DNA from: Ulva prolifera
Lineage: Eukaryota > Chlorophyta > Ulvophyceae > Ulvales > Ulvaceae
DNA length: 64,000 bases
Assembly: GCA_023078555.1 (NCBI GenBank)
Contig: CM041197.1
Location: 5,105,810 to 5,169,809, forward strand
Direction of reading: 5' to 3'
This document shows, in pieces, positions 53,601 to 64,000 of this stretch. Each line of letters begins with the position of its first letter. The stretch's first letter is position 1. Made by a program: the position numbers and the translations under genes. The notes beneath the pieces were generated by a model. It saw nothing but the letters and a program-made list of their open reading frames with translations. It ran no database searches and was not told the origin of the DNA.

Positions 53601-55105
53601 CATTTGTGTGTCCTGGCGGCATGACTGTCGCAACCCAAAGGTGGACATGCACAAAGAACTGTGTGATAGCACTAGAGACTGAGCGACGCACAGATGGGGC
53701 TGGTGCACATGGACGCTAGTGATGACTGCGGTTCCATGCGTGTTGGGCCGGGCAGCCTGTCCCGTGAAACATTGTGTACCTGTTTCCGCTGAAGGTGGCC
53801 GTGGCCTTGAAAGGGGCGCCGTGAAGCAAGGGGTGGCTGTGGTGTGCAGGCAAGGCGTTCAAGATGGGCAACATGTCGAGCAAGATCTCGCAGCACCACT
53901 TCCCGGACCGCCTCCACAAGGCCCTGCTCATCAACTGCCCTGGTGCCCCCCTCCCACCCTCCTCTGCACTGTACTCACCATGCCCATCATCATTGGTGTG
54001 ACTGTTGTTGTGTCTATGATGGAGCTCCGGCCTACTGGGGCTCGGCTTGCGCCAGGGTGATGCTGTTTGCTGCCATCTGACAGGCACGCCGTGCCGACTC
54101 TGGTGTAGTGCATCCGCTCGGTGGCGGTCCGCCGTGCAGTCTGCGGCGGCTAGGCGCCTGTGCCGCGCCATGAGCCCCACGCTCACTGTCCGTCGTTGTG
54201 TTACACGGGCAGACACGGGTCGGCACGACGCACACGCTACATGGCTGAGGATGCGTGTTGCACATAGCCACGTACTGCCTCATCTCTACGCAGTCAGGTC
54301 GGACGCCAGGTCTTCGCCGGGAGCGAAGCTGCGCACTCGGGGGTCTCCGGTGGCACACAGCATAGCACAGCACAGCACAGCCCGGGCCCCGCCATGCGGT
54401 TCCTTGTGTATCGTGATCTGCACTCGTGCTGCTGAGGCCCAGGTCTGCGGCTGCGCCGAGGGGGTGCGCCGGAAACTTGATGAGCGCTGGTGGGTGCAGG
54501 CATGATCAACCAGATGTGGGGCATGGTGAAGGGCATGCTCGACAAGAACGCCCGCGACCGCACGCAGCTGTTCACCAAGAACGACACCACCAAGGCATCC
54601 CCCCCCCCCCCCCCCCCCCCCCGCACAGTGCAGGATCGGCTGTTGTGTCGGCTTTTAATCCCACAACGCACTGCATGTCGTTTGCTCTATCTTTTTTTCT
54701 GTCCACACGACAAACAAGCCCCATGTTTTGCCCGCACGACAGATTGCTTGTCCGACAATTCTGTTTAGTTTTGTGTCTAGAGTTATCCGGGAGTTTGTTT
54801 CATGGCGACTGCGTCCTCGCCTCGTGCAGCAGCTTATCTGTTTCATTCTTCGACTCTGTTGACTCCTCTTGGCACCAGTGGTGTCTCACAGCAGGCGTAG
54901 GGTGCAGGGCCTACAGGAGATCCTGGCGGACGAGGACATCCCGAAGGAGTGGGGGGGCACCCGCGAGTACGCCTTCTACAACTCCACCGAGGAGGCCGGC
55001 CTGTTCAAGCTCGTCGCAGAGACCAACGGCTGCAGCCTCGACGACCTCGCGATCGACGGCATGTTTGACGCGAAGGCCGCGAAGGCCGCCAAAGAAAAGT
55101 CCTAG
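50676..55105 (+). CDS. Membrane-anchored CRAL-TRIO (Sec14-like) lipid-binding protein
   Basis: Nine exons with mutually consistent phases: 50676-50888, 51055-51137, 51683-51929, 52186-52452, 52902-53006, 53276-53552, 53850-53942, 54500-54594 and 54908-55105, giving 525 residues. The N-terminus has a Gly/Asp/Asn-rich linker, then two hydrophobic segments (IAPVLALLLVSLWLILYSL and MVLLAALPLLGAVSALTASF). A CRAL-TRIO N-terminal region follows (ASRLRSGLKASSSWRQKMDI). The lipid-binding domain includes GRLINIIDMEGMGVMDVQ, MSSKISQHHFPDRLHKALLI and NCPGMINQMWGMVKGMLDK, ending ADEDIPKEWGGTREYAF. Sec14 family members bind and exchange phospholipids or isoprenoids at membranes. Two N-terminal membrane helices on a Sec14 domain are unusual. 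One splice donor (54595, AAG|GCATCC) appears to be GC rather than GT. Confidence 0.88.
54599..54622. repeat. Poly-C homopolymer, 24 nt
   Basis: A C run starting 5 bases after the apparent GC-type splice donor of the CRAL-TRIO gene's eighth exon. As in the other two C runs of this window, it sits on the coding strand near the start of an intron or a frame break. Confidence 0.9.
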
Positions 55106-55126
55106 GTACTCGTGATGCCTCGCAGC

Positions 55127-55200
55127 CATCGGCATGTTTGACGTGCATGCTGCCAAGGCTGCCAAAGACCAGTCCCAGGCACCTGTGATGCCTTGCGGTT
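55127..55200 (+). repeat. Tandem partial duplication of the CRAL-TRIO gene's 3' end
   Basis: The stretch from ATCGGCATGTTTGACG through GCTGCCAAAGACCAGTCCC to GTGATGCCTTGC is a diverged copy of the last coding bases and stop region at about 55055-55125 (GGCATGTTTGACGCGAAGG ... GTGATGCCTCGC). The stop codon TAG of the gene corresponds to CAG in the copy. Confidence 0.8.
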
Positions 55201-55315
55201 CCCGCTGTGGTGGAATGAGCAAGCCGGTGCTGGCCCTACATGCCTCACAGGAGCTCTTTGTGTGTGATAACGGGGCTGGCCGAGGGTCTGCGGGAGTGCG
55301 TGTGTGGGAGGCATG

Positions 55316-55530
55316 CTTGCGGGTGCAGATGTGGGCTGCGCATGCATGCGGATGCAGACGTGCGTGCGGATGCAGATGTGGGCTGCGCATGCATGCGGAT
55401 GCAGACGTGCGTGCGGATGCAGATGTGTGCTGCGCATGCATGCGGATGCAGACGTGCGTGCGGATGCAGATGTGGGCTGCGCATGCATGCGGATGCAGAC
55501 GTTCGTGCGGATGCAGATGTGGGCTGCCCG
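55316..55530. repeat. 47-bp tandem repeat, about 4.5 copies
   Basis: GTGGGCTGCGCATGCATGCG (or GTGTGCTG in one copy) recurs at 55331, 55378, 55425, 55472 and 55519, exactly 47 bp apart. Each unit is rich in alternating purine-pyrimidine GCATGCATGC. Confidence 0.93.
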
Positions 55531-56921
55531 CCACTGTCCTGCCGGCGCCCTGGTGCATGCATAGCTTCCAAGTGTAGCCATGGCGAGCCTGTGTATGCAG
55601 TGCGTGCGTTGCAGCAGGAGGAGCTGGGTGGGAGGGCATGACGGTGGTAGCGTGGCGCGTGCACGTGCGCCGCTCCGTAGCCATGTGGTGAGGGCTGCGT
55701 GGGAGGCACAGGGGATTGGCGGCATGGCATTGTCGGCGTGTGTGCTTGGCTGGAGCATGCACTTGGCGCGGCGATGCATGGGTGAGCCAGGCGCGCAGTT
55801 TGTGTGCTGGTTGGCTTTGCTGCTAGCTTCGGCTGCGACAGGGCTTGTTCTCTGCCTTTGGTCGCGAGAGCGGCACGGCTCTTCCGTGCCATCGGAGTAG
55901 GCATGCAAGAATGCCTAAGGAATGTATGGCCGTTGCCACTGGCCCAGGCAGTGCTAGCCGTGCAGTCGCACTGGATGATCCACTGCCCGAGTGGACGCAG
56001 CTGTGCAGCTTTTCCTCGCGCTGTAACACGTACTTGTCTTGATGGTGCCCGAGTGCATGCTGACTGCGCCATTGTTGGCGTCAACAGGTGCACTGCATCA
56101 GCATGTACCTGCAGTGTACCATTTCGTGAAATGGCCCTGCCAATCTGCTGCATCTGGTGCAGCAAGTCCGCTGTTCAGGAAGTGCACTTAAAGAATTCAT
56201 CTGTACATCATTGTGCACAGGCTGGCACGCCGGCCACTTGCAGCAGCAGTCCGTGGCCCGAGAGTGGCGCTATGCAGTTCAGACCTGTCAAGAAGGGGCG
56301 CACACTGAAGACTTGGGTCCTGGTGTGAGGTATCCGTCCTTCTGAACGGCAGTGGTACGCGCCTGTGTGAAAGGGCTGCAGGAAGCACGTGGGAGCAATG
56401 TGAGTCTACAAGTTGTTGAACATCAGCTTTCGGTACGCGTGTGACAACGGCTTCTGCCCTCCTGAACATTTCTGCGTCTACCTGCACACCCGTGCTGACT
56501 GAGCTCAGCTGGGTCAACTCAGTCCTGTGATGTTCAGGTGTCTATCGGTGTCTACAGTCGGACAGCCGTTCAGTTTGCGGAGTTCGTCAATATCGCCCAA
56601 TCACGCCTCGCCCGGACTGTGCTTAATCAACGTGGACTGCAACATCCTCTTGCTCTTTGTATTCGTGAGACTAATTGTGTCTTACTACGGAGGCACTGTG
56701 CACCATGCCGGTGGTGACATAGCGAAAACAATTCGGAGATGCCTCCTGATCTGATGTAGATGACTATTGTATGTATCAACACGATTCTTACTCACATGCG
56801 CGTGTTGTTAGGTGAAGAGGGTAGGACCTCTTGCGAGGGCTGGTGCACGGGGCTTGTCAAGGCCTAATCGCACCGCACCGAATGAAGGCGCACGATTCAG
56901 GACAAGCGTACTAGGCGTACT
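55531..56921. other. No gene recognised
   Basis: About 1.4 kb of intergenic sequence with only short frames. Confidence 0.4.
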
Positions 56922-57665
56922 ATGGATGCTGTAGTCGCTGCCTGTGACGAAGGTGACTCGACCATCGCGCTTGGCCAGCAGGAGCACGGAAATGACAGCA
57001 AGGCCCGATTCCAGGCTGCATGTAGACGCCTGGGAATGGCTGACTACGCAGCATCCGCGTGGCAAGAGTGGCATGTGAAGCCCATACGGATCCTTGTCGT
57101 GTGTATGAGCTCTGTTGTGGCCTGCTGTATTGTTGTCGTGGCGACGTTCCTGCCAGGCTGCACACTCGACAGCTGGTACCCACTCACCTTCGTTGTGGGA
57201 TATGGAGTGTCACAATCAGTCCAAGTTGCATTTTACTGGAGAAGAGGCCCCAGGCACGCAGGGACACCTGCTCAGGTCGCAGGTTTTGCGGTCATGGTGC
57301 TTGCGCTCCTGATACCGGCAATCGCCGGTCCTCTGCAGCTCGTGCCGTTCAAAAATCGTCTGCTTACTACCGCGCTACTGTCAATCACCGTGAGGTTGTT
57401 CGTTTTGGGCGGGGCCACAGGTGGCGCTGCTGCAGACAAGCCCCCAGTTCCCTACACGAGTTTGGCCGCGCCGCTCCTGAAGACAACGTGGACCACGTTA
57501 CGAGTCATGGATCCGGTCACGGATATGATCCTTTTGCGGATGCTACTTGAACTCCTGCGTTTGCCGGCTCTTCAACACATGCAGCACGAACGAATGCAAC
57601 CCTTTACACTGTGGCTAGCCCAGGCAGCGCTGTTCATTCACGTTCGCCGCAGTCAAACTAATTGA
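56922..57665 (+). CDS. Multi-pass membrane protein, 247 aa, unknown family
   Basis: Single open frame from ATG 56922 (MDAVVAACDEGDSTIALG) to TGA. It has a soluble N-terminus of about 55 residues, then hydrophobic segments at roughly residues 57-78 (ILVVCMSSVVACCIVVVATF), 86-104, 118-142 (VAGFAVMVLALLIPAIAGPL) and 150-170 (LTTALLSITVRLFVLGG), followed by a soluble C-terminal region. No family recognised. It lies 0.4 kb upstream of another membrane protein gene on the same strand, and the two could be one gene if a splice donor inside this frame is used. Confidence 0.5.
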   Translation: MDAVVAACDEGDSTIALGQQEHGNDSKARFQAACRRLGMADYAASAWQEWHVKPIRILVVCMSSVVACCIVVVATFLPGCTLDSWYPLTFVVGYGVSQSVQVAFYWRRGPRHAGTPAQVAGFAVMVLALLIPAIAGPLQLVPFKNRLLTTALLSITVRLFVLGGATGGAAADKPPVPYTSLAAPLLKTTWTTLRVMDPVTDMILLRMLLELLRLPALQHMQHERMQPFTLWLAQAALFIHVRRSQTN

Positions 57666-58081
57666 GGCAAAGCAGATTTGTTCGGACCTGAGTTGCAGTT
57701 GACATAAGGCTCTGATGCGCTGGCCAGTTCGCCGCTGCATCGCATCTTCACGCAAGCCGTGTGTTTGGATCACAGTGCCGATCTTGTCTTGCTGTAATAT
57801 CGCTACACCAGTCCAAGGGCTTCTGGCAAGTACGAGCATCTGCAGCAGTGCATGTGTGCTGGCCAGAGAGGCAAAGCAGCCATACAACTCTGTAGTCCAT
57901 CCTGAGTAAGTGAGTCGAGATCTGGTCGACAGCAGAGCTTGCTTAACCTTTCAACTGCACCGCAATCACATTGCCTGTGTCAAGCAGGTGTCTGCGATGA
58001 TCGTGTGCACAGAACACATCCCAAACCTGGGTATCCGTTCATGCAGCATCACATTTCTACGACGGCCACAGTTCTGTGCAG

Positions 58082-59733
58082 GCAAAGTACCCATGCTACT
58101 GGTTTGGCCAGCACAGCCCATGCCGGCGCTACCGCCTGCTGGCGGCCCTGACAGGCCTCTTCACTGCGCTGTACTTTTTTGCCAGAATAGCGATTGCGAT
58201 GATCGGAGGACTCGCAGAAAACCCAGGCACCAGAAATAGATTGCGAATGTGATAAAAAAAAAAAAAAAAAAGAAGAAAAGAATCCCATGATGCCTCTGCC
58301 TACCAGCTTGCCTTGGCACTGCATGGGTCATCATTTGTGACTCATTACCATCAGTCTATGCACCGCTGCTACCACTGGCGGCAGCTAGGCACTGGACAGC
58401 GCGCGCCCTCAGGCATGCTGCCAGAGGTTTGTACGATGCTAGTAGACTGCATGAAAGCCTGCATAACACCTGCAATGCACACGCGTGTGAGATCTAGAGC
58501 TCTGCCATGCTGACTTTCACGTGCACGCCGCTGGCATGTAGGGCGTATGTGGTTGTGCACATGGCGGCGTTCTCGTGCGAGGCGGCGCTGGTGGCGGGGA
58601 CGCTGCTGAAGCTCTTCACGGAGGCGCAGGACCCGCGGTTCGCCGGCACCGACGCCGCGGCGGTGCGGCAGTACCGCATCCACGTCGGCGTCACCGCCGT
58701 CTCCTTCGCCTTCACCGCCGTCGCCTTTGTCGGCACCGTCGCCGGCTTCGGCTCCGCCCTCGCCCGCCGGCGCGGCGCCGCCCGGCGCATCAGCGAGGGC
58801 TGCTCGGGGCTGGCACGCCGGCGCCGCAGCCACGCGGCTGTGGCGCTGCAAGGCGCAGCGGATGCCTCCGTGCCGGGGCCCCTGCAGTCGGCGCAGGGCG
58901 CCGCAGCGGGGAAGGGTAGCGATGGAAGTGATGCAGAGCGCACAGGTGTGGACACGGCGCAGCAGGGATCGGATGTAAAGCCGCGCGTGGAGGGTGCTGT
59001 TGTTTCAGGTGCGTTTTGCACCTCCAACATGCATGCGTGCCTCAGTGCAGTATGCCATCGCCTGGGTCAGTCCAGGGCACGTTGCTTCCTCAGATACCAG
59101 TGGGGGAGAACACGGGACGGCTCAGAGAAAGGTCTCCTGCAGCTCCACCATGCTCGTACAACTAAGTGATCCATGCTTGCAATACGTGTCGGCGGCGGTC
59201 CAGAATCGCGGTCCAGAAACGCGTCTCTTGCTCCGGTGAGGATGGCGTGACGTTACTGTCACCATTGCCAGATGTGTAGCACAGTGGTCGCAGTCAGGTT
59301 GCCCCGAGATGATCAGACCTGTATCGGGCGTGGATTATTCTGCAGAGGCTTAGGGGACGCCTAGTGCAACCGCATTGAAAGCACGTCACGCAGACATTAT
59401 GCTGGCTGTGCGTCAGAGCTTGGGCACTGACCTATGGACCAGATGACTGAGCCCACCCGATCAAGGGCGCTGTGGTCACACGTCCGCTCCCAAGGCGCGC
59501 CCATGCCATCCAGGTCCACCGCAACAACTTGCAGTGCAGCGGGCGTCAATGTCGTGACAACAATAGACTGCTGTGCAGGTGATCCGGGTCCCGCTTGGCG
59601 CGGAACCCGCGTGGTGCCTCTGGACACCGCAGCACCCTACGACGGCCTTGGGCCTCTCCCTGCCGATGACCCGCCTGGCAGGGCGACACACAACCCGCAC
59701 TTCACACATGCGCGTGTGGCTGGCAGCAACTGA
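58082..59733 (+). CDS. Membrane protein gene, 3' exons (unknown family)
   Basis: Three exons with matching phases: 58082-58248, 58542-59008 and 59579-59733. Joined, they give a Tyr/Cys-rich start (AKYPCYWFGQHSPCRRYR), a hydrophobic helix (LLAALTGLFTALYFFARIAI), AENPGTRNRLR, a second hydrophobic region (AYVVVHMAAFSCEAALVAGT), a loop (EAQDPRFAGTDAAAVRQYRI), a third (GVTAVSFAFTAVAFVGTVAG), then a basic and Ala/Gly/Ser-rich cytosolic-like tail, ending THNPHFTHARVAGSN. The first exon is not identified. The first intron contains an 18-A run just after its donor. Confidence 0.55.
58253..58271. repeat. Poly-A run in an intron
   Basis: About 18 A followed by GAAGAAAAG, beginning a few bases after the GTGATA donor at 58249. 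It could be the tail of a retroposed sequence, but no target duplication was found. Confidence 0.7.
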
Positions 59734-60956
59734 GGTCTGTGGGACATTGTACATCGGCCAGGAACTCGAGAGTGACTCTGGACGTCCGATGGCAACAGCT
59801 GGAGCATCAGTGTGCAGCCGTCAGGGGTGCTGGTGGCGCGCCCAAAATTAGCCTCGGCAATTGTTGGAAGGTGCTATTGGGAAATAGAAACATGGGGTGC
59901 ATAGCCACGGGGCCTTGCACCAGCGGGATGCAGGCAAGGCCTTGGTGCTATGGCCACCAGCTGTCCCTCAAGTGTGTTGTTATTTCATCAGGATGGTGCA
60001 TTTGAAAGAGCGAGGTGATCTGGAACATAGTCGAGGTGACTAGGTGACATTGTGTTTTGATGGAACAGGAATCAACAGCAGCAGCTGCAATCGAATCTCT
60101 CGTTGCAGGTTGCATGGAATAGGAGGCTGCTGTTGTGTGTGTCATGAACCCAAGCAGCCATACGTGGATTCACACTGCAGGCCACGGCCTGGAGACAAGC
60201 CCTGGTCGCTCGGGCTGGGGAGTGTGCAGTGACTTCCAGAGTCCAGAGCGGCCGGTGCAGAAAAAAGAGCCCAGAAAAAAAAGGATGTCTAGGCGAGGAC
60301 GTTCCTTCGAGAAGGAATGGACAGTTCATGTAGCTCATGAGTGTCACATAAGTAAGTGCACTGGATGTATTAGAGCTCACGATGTACATTGCCTGCCGCT
60401 GCAATCTGCTCGTGTATTCAGCAGCGGAAGCTGCAGCGGCGGGGCGCTGGAGCAGCAGCATGACACCAATACCGTGTACTTTCGGAATCACTGTATCACC
60501 CGGGAGCTTGCAGCAAGTCCTTGAGCAGCAGCAGCTGTACAGCAGGCGATTGCGTGGGATCGATCGTGCTGCAGACAGTGCACTGTCTCTGTGTCACTAA
60601 TTCGCACATCAACTGACCATCTGAACCGCTTGCCGGACCAAACGCCCTGTCTATCCTGCATCGCCCACAGCACCGCGCAGCAGGCAGAGCAGGACAAGCT
60701 CAACCTCACGTCCCGCGCGGCGGCGGACCGCCGGTAAACCATGCGCGGGCGGCGGGCGACCACTCTCACATCTTGTGTCCCCGCGGCAATCTAGCAGCTG
60801 TAACCCCCCCGCATGTCCGTGTAGAGCCGAAGCCGCTGCGATATCACACTGCCCCTACCCACCTGGGCGCAGCAGAGTCTGCGGCTCAGCACACAAGGCG
60901 GCTCAGCACACATCGGCAGGCTCCACGTGCTGATGCCTGACTGGATCGGCAGTGCT
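59734..60956. other. Intergenic between convergent genes
   Basis: No conserved frame. It holds the 3' ends of the membrane protein gene (+) and the galactokinase gene (-). Confidence 0.4.
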
Positions 60957-63544
60957 TCAGGTGATGATGCAGGCGGTGGTCGCGACCGCGGCGCCGTGGC
61001 CGGGCGCCGTCGCGAAGATGTGCTCCTCCAGCGCCGCCTCGGTCACCGGCTGCTGTGCGTCGCCGAGCTTGCGCATGTAGAACTCCCGCTTTAGTGCGGC
61101 GATGAACGCCGGAACCTGCATGCATGGCGCTCATGTGCAACCAGCTCTCAGAGCAGAATGCACCGAGTGACACCCGCCGGCTTCCCTGCTGCAGGCACAG
61201 CACACCCTTTCGCCCTGCCAGCTTGTAAAGCAAACGTGGGACCTCTTCAATTTCACCGCACCAACACCCGATGCACTAGGCGTCAGCAGCGCCGGGGATG
61301 GCGCCCCCTCGGCAGCGGCCCTCCATCGTGGCTGTATGTGCCGCACCTGGTGTTGCCGCATGAGGTGGACGCTGCAGCCGCCCCAGCCGGCGCCGGTGAG
61401 GCGCGCGCCAAAGGCGCCAGCGCGGCGGGAGCAGACCATGAGCTCCTCGAGCTCCGGGCTGCTGCAGTCGTACTTCTCGCGCAGGCTCTCGTGGCTCTTG
61501 CGCAGCAGGCCGCCGAGCGTCACGAGCTTGAGCTCGTTGCTCTCGGGGCCGAGGCAGATGTTGCGGAAGCGCAGCACGCGCGCCGCCTCGGTGAACACGT
61601 GCACCGCCCTCGACTGCACGCACGCGCCTCTTCAGCTCCACAGCACAGCACACCACCCGCTGTCGCACTCGCTTGCTCTCTGGCTACACCACGGTCACCG
61701 AAGAACTTGCTGGAAGAAAGAGCATGTGCATGGTGGAACCGCTCACAGCGCGTAGCACACACAAGCTGCCCAGCTGGCGAAAATGTCAGGCTGGCGAGTG
61801 CTGCGTTTCAGAAGCCTGGTGGTAATTGTGTAGTCAGTCCACCGCGCAGTGCAGGCACGCGTGGCGGCACCACGCTGAACAACAATCCCGGCGCAGCCAG
61901 CTGATGTTGGCAGACATGAAGCGGCCAACATCGGGACTCCTGCCGCAAAGCGACACGATGCGGCGACAGGCAGGCTTCCGCGCCGCCGTTGAGCCAGAAA
62001 TGATCATGCAGCGTGGCATCACAATCCGCCGAGGCGCTGGGAGCCGTCGCGGCAGCCCGGCCACGCACGCACAGGGCAGCCCGCACATTGGCTCTTGCAC
62101 CAGCTCTCATGGCCAGGCAGCAGTGCCGCACTCACCATGGCATCGCCATGGGCGGTACACCATGTCAGCGGCCGCATCGTCGAGGCGCACCTGCAGTTGG
62201 AAGCCGAGCTCCATCGCAGCCTGGATGCTCGCCGACGCTGACGGGAAGTCTGGGAAGAGCTCGTCTAGTGGCACCTGCACCAGAGGTCGATCGTGTCCTT
62301 GACTCGTTGGGGCTGTACCCTCACAAACAGAACTGGAAAACAGCAACTTTTCTATCAGGGAACATTTCCTGTGATCTTGGTAATACCTACATACGACAAC
62401 ACATCGGCCCTGGTTCAGTGCGGCATTGTGTTGCTGGATGCAAAATCTCATTCTTGTTCTGAATGCATCAACATGCCTGACTTTGACATTACATATACAT
62501 ACACAAGGCATGGGGCAATTTTGAACACCCAGCGCTGCGCGGCGCGCGCCTGCACGGCCTCCTGGATCTGGTGCGCGGAGTAGGAGGCCTCGTCGAGGTG
62601 CTTGTAGGCGGCCTCGGTGCACATGTCAAGCAGCCGCACGTCCTCGGGCAGCACAACCTTCTTCGCCGGCTTGCCGTCAAGGCCCGCCTCCTCGGGCTCC
62701 GGGCTCGGGGTGAAGTACAGCCGCACGATGTTCTCGCACTGCTGCGCGCACAGGGGAGGTGTTACAACGCACCACAACAACTCGGGCGATTGCATGGCGG
62801 AGCACTACAGCTAATTACAAACGCGCGCGGGCGGCGGTGAAACGGGTGGGGGAGTCATGTTCCTGCGGGGGTGACAGGGGGGGCGCACGAATGGATTCTG
62901 ACGGGCCGAAATCCGGGGGATGTGCAGCATTGCCGTGTGGCAGAACTGACATGTTAGACAGCAGATGGCAAAATGGGGGAGCACCGGCCAGGACGGCGAA
63001 GTGACAGCGCGATGGTCTTGAGGCTGAGCTCGAGGGGGAAAAGCACAGCGAAGCGCTGCTGGTTTTTTTGCATCGTCCCATCACAATGGACCGCGGTGAC
63101 GACATGGCTCACGTTCTATGATCCTTCATCACAGATCACGGCAACGCGCAGAGGCTGCTGGCGCAGAGGCCACCGGCGTGCGGTGAGGAATCGTGGCAGC
63201 ACCGACGACTGGAGCATCTGCCACCGCAACGCAAAGCCATTGCAAATATTCCCAGCAGCTCTTTCACTCTCAGACGTCCAGTCGCTGGTACGCAAAATCC
63301 TGGGGGTAGCGGCGGCGCACATGGAGGGTGCGGAGGTGGCGGGCCTCGCTGATGGGGTAGCCGAGGCGGATCGCGAGCATGATGGCCGCGAGGCGGCACT
63401 CCACGACGCGCAGGTTGTAGTGCACGACGGCTGTCTCGGCCTTGTTGGAGACGCGCGTCGAGTGCGCGACGACGAACTGGCAGTCGTCCGGAAGCGGCAC
63501 GGGTTCGCTCGCGAGCGGGTCGAAGGTGATGTAGGCGGCCTCGC
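60957..63544 (-). CDS. GALK: Galactokinase (GHMP kinase family), 3' part
   Basis: Phosphorylates galactose at C1 with ATP, the first step of the Leloir or salvage route. Exons on the minus strand: 63544 to about 63303, 62738-62529, 62274-62161, 61613-61347 and 61115-60957; the last four join at phase 0. Conserved blocks: FVVAHSTRVSNKAETAVVHY, NLRVVECRLAAIMLAIRLG, SRAVHVFTEAARVLRF, LGGLLRKSHESLREKYDCSS, the GHMP motif 3 region GARLTGAGWGGCSVHL, and the C-terminal ATAPGHGAAVATTACIIT. The middle exon (PSPEPEEAGLDGKPAKKV) is an insertion relative to compact homologues. The N-terminal substrate-binding and ATP-loop exons lie beyond the right edge. The donor after PQDFAYQ near 63303 is not settled. 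Confidence 0.9.
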
Positions 63545-64000
63545 CTGCACGCGCCACACCTGTGGCCACAGTACGCCCGCACCGGCCGGTACCGGCCCCG
63601 CCGGCTGCGCTGTGTGCGGTGTGAAGGAGTGCGGAAAGAGCAGAGCCGCGCGAGTATGCAGGAGGGCTGGTGTGGTAGAGACACGGGCCGGCCATCATTG
63701 ATGCGGTGACCAAGGGGCCGCGCCGAGGCAGGTGGGCGGCTGCACGCTCCGGCTGCGCCGACTGGCGCGTCAGCCGGAATCACTGCGGCGGCGGTGCCGC
63801 CGGCCGCCACCTCGAGCGCACATGACACCGTGGCGAGGGCTGCGAAGCGTCGCTCTTGGCCCCCGAGTAGCAGAACAAAGGCACAGCACGCAGCACGCAG
63901 CACATGGGCGTGCAGCTGAATACATCGCGAGCGGCCAGCTGCGGCTGATCCTGCAGCGTGGCGGCTCAAAACACGCCGCCTGAGGCCACGCACACACCCC
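63545..64000. other. Probable galactokinase intron at window edge
   Basis: Sequence upstream of the first visible galactokinase exon. No further exon of the enzyme (such as the GGMDQ region) could be recognised. Confidence 0.4.

Noticed and set aside
52730-53638. 302-codon minus-strand frame opposite the CRAL-TRIO gene
   Set aside because: Antisense shadow of GC-rich exons at 52902-53006 and 53276-53552.
61158-61904. 248-codon plus-strand frame over the galactokinase exons
   Set aside because: Antisense shadow of conserved minus-strand exons, which match the family and have consistent phases.

Overview
This is nuclear DNA from a eukaryote, most likely a photosynthetic protist or green alga. 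Genes are split by short GT-AG introns whose phases agree across consecutive exons. A plastid protein gene (THF1/Psb29) sits on the right half, next to other GC-rich coding exons. There is one 100-N scaffold gap, there are long GT/CA microsatellites, and much of the left half is mobile DNA. The species cannot be named from sequence alone; a chlorophyte or prasinophyte lineage is my best guess.

Left half (1-34.5 kb) is transposon country. Two diverged copies of a CACTA/TNP2-like transposase gene lie at 3-3947 (+, 5' end outside the window) and 20743-25339 (-). Between them is an 8.5 kb unit (3994-12472) bounded by long inverted repeats. Each repeat has a unique inner part of about 105 bp and an outer array of 67-bp units that each hold a 14-bp-arm hairpin. 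The unit carries an unrecognised multi-exon gene with an Ala/Gly-rich minisatellite domain (4476-8837, +) facing a gene for a Ulp1/C48 cysteine protease with its catalytic residues intact (9343-11969, -). Further right are a small spliced unknown gene pair (15.99-17.87 kb, -), 150-bp and 344-bp tandem arrays, the second transposase gene with a divergently transcribed eight-exon partner (25617-28361), and a dead non-LTR retroelement (29.0-31.4 kb). That retroelement runs into 1.84 kb of GT repeat. Beyond the repeat lies a second, inverted C-terminal fragment of the same retroelement family.

The middle (35-46 kb) is gene-poor. It holds members of a short dispersed repeat, a secreted Cys-rich protein gene cut by the gap, two poorly understood coding regions, and a 1.1 kb hAT-type element with 8-bp target-site duplication and inverted ends.

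The right part (46-64 kb) is host-like. It contains THF1 (46466-48862, +), a 525-residue membrane-anchored CRAL-TRIO/Sec14 protein (50676-55105, +; nine exons with consistent phases), two multi-pass membrane protein genes (56922-57665 and 58082-59733, +), and the 3' part of a galactokinase gene (60957-63544, -) that continues off the right edge.
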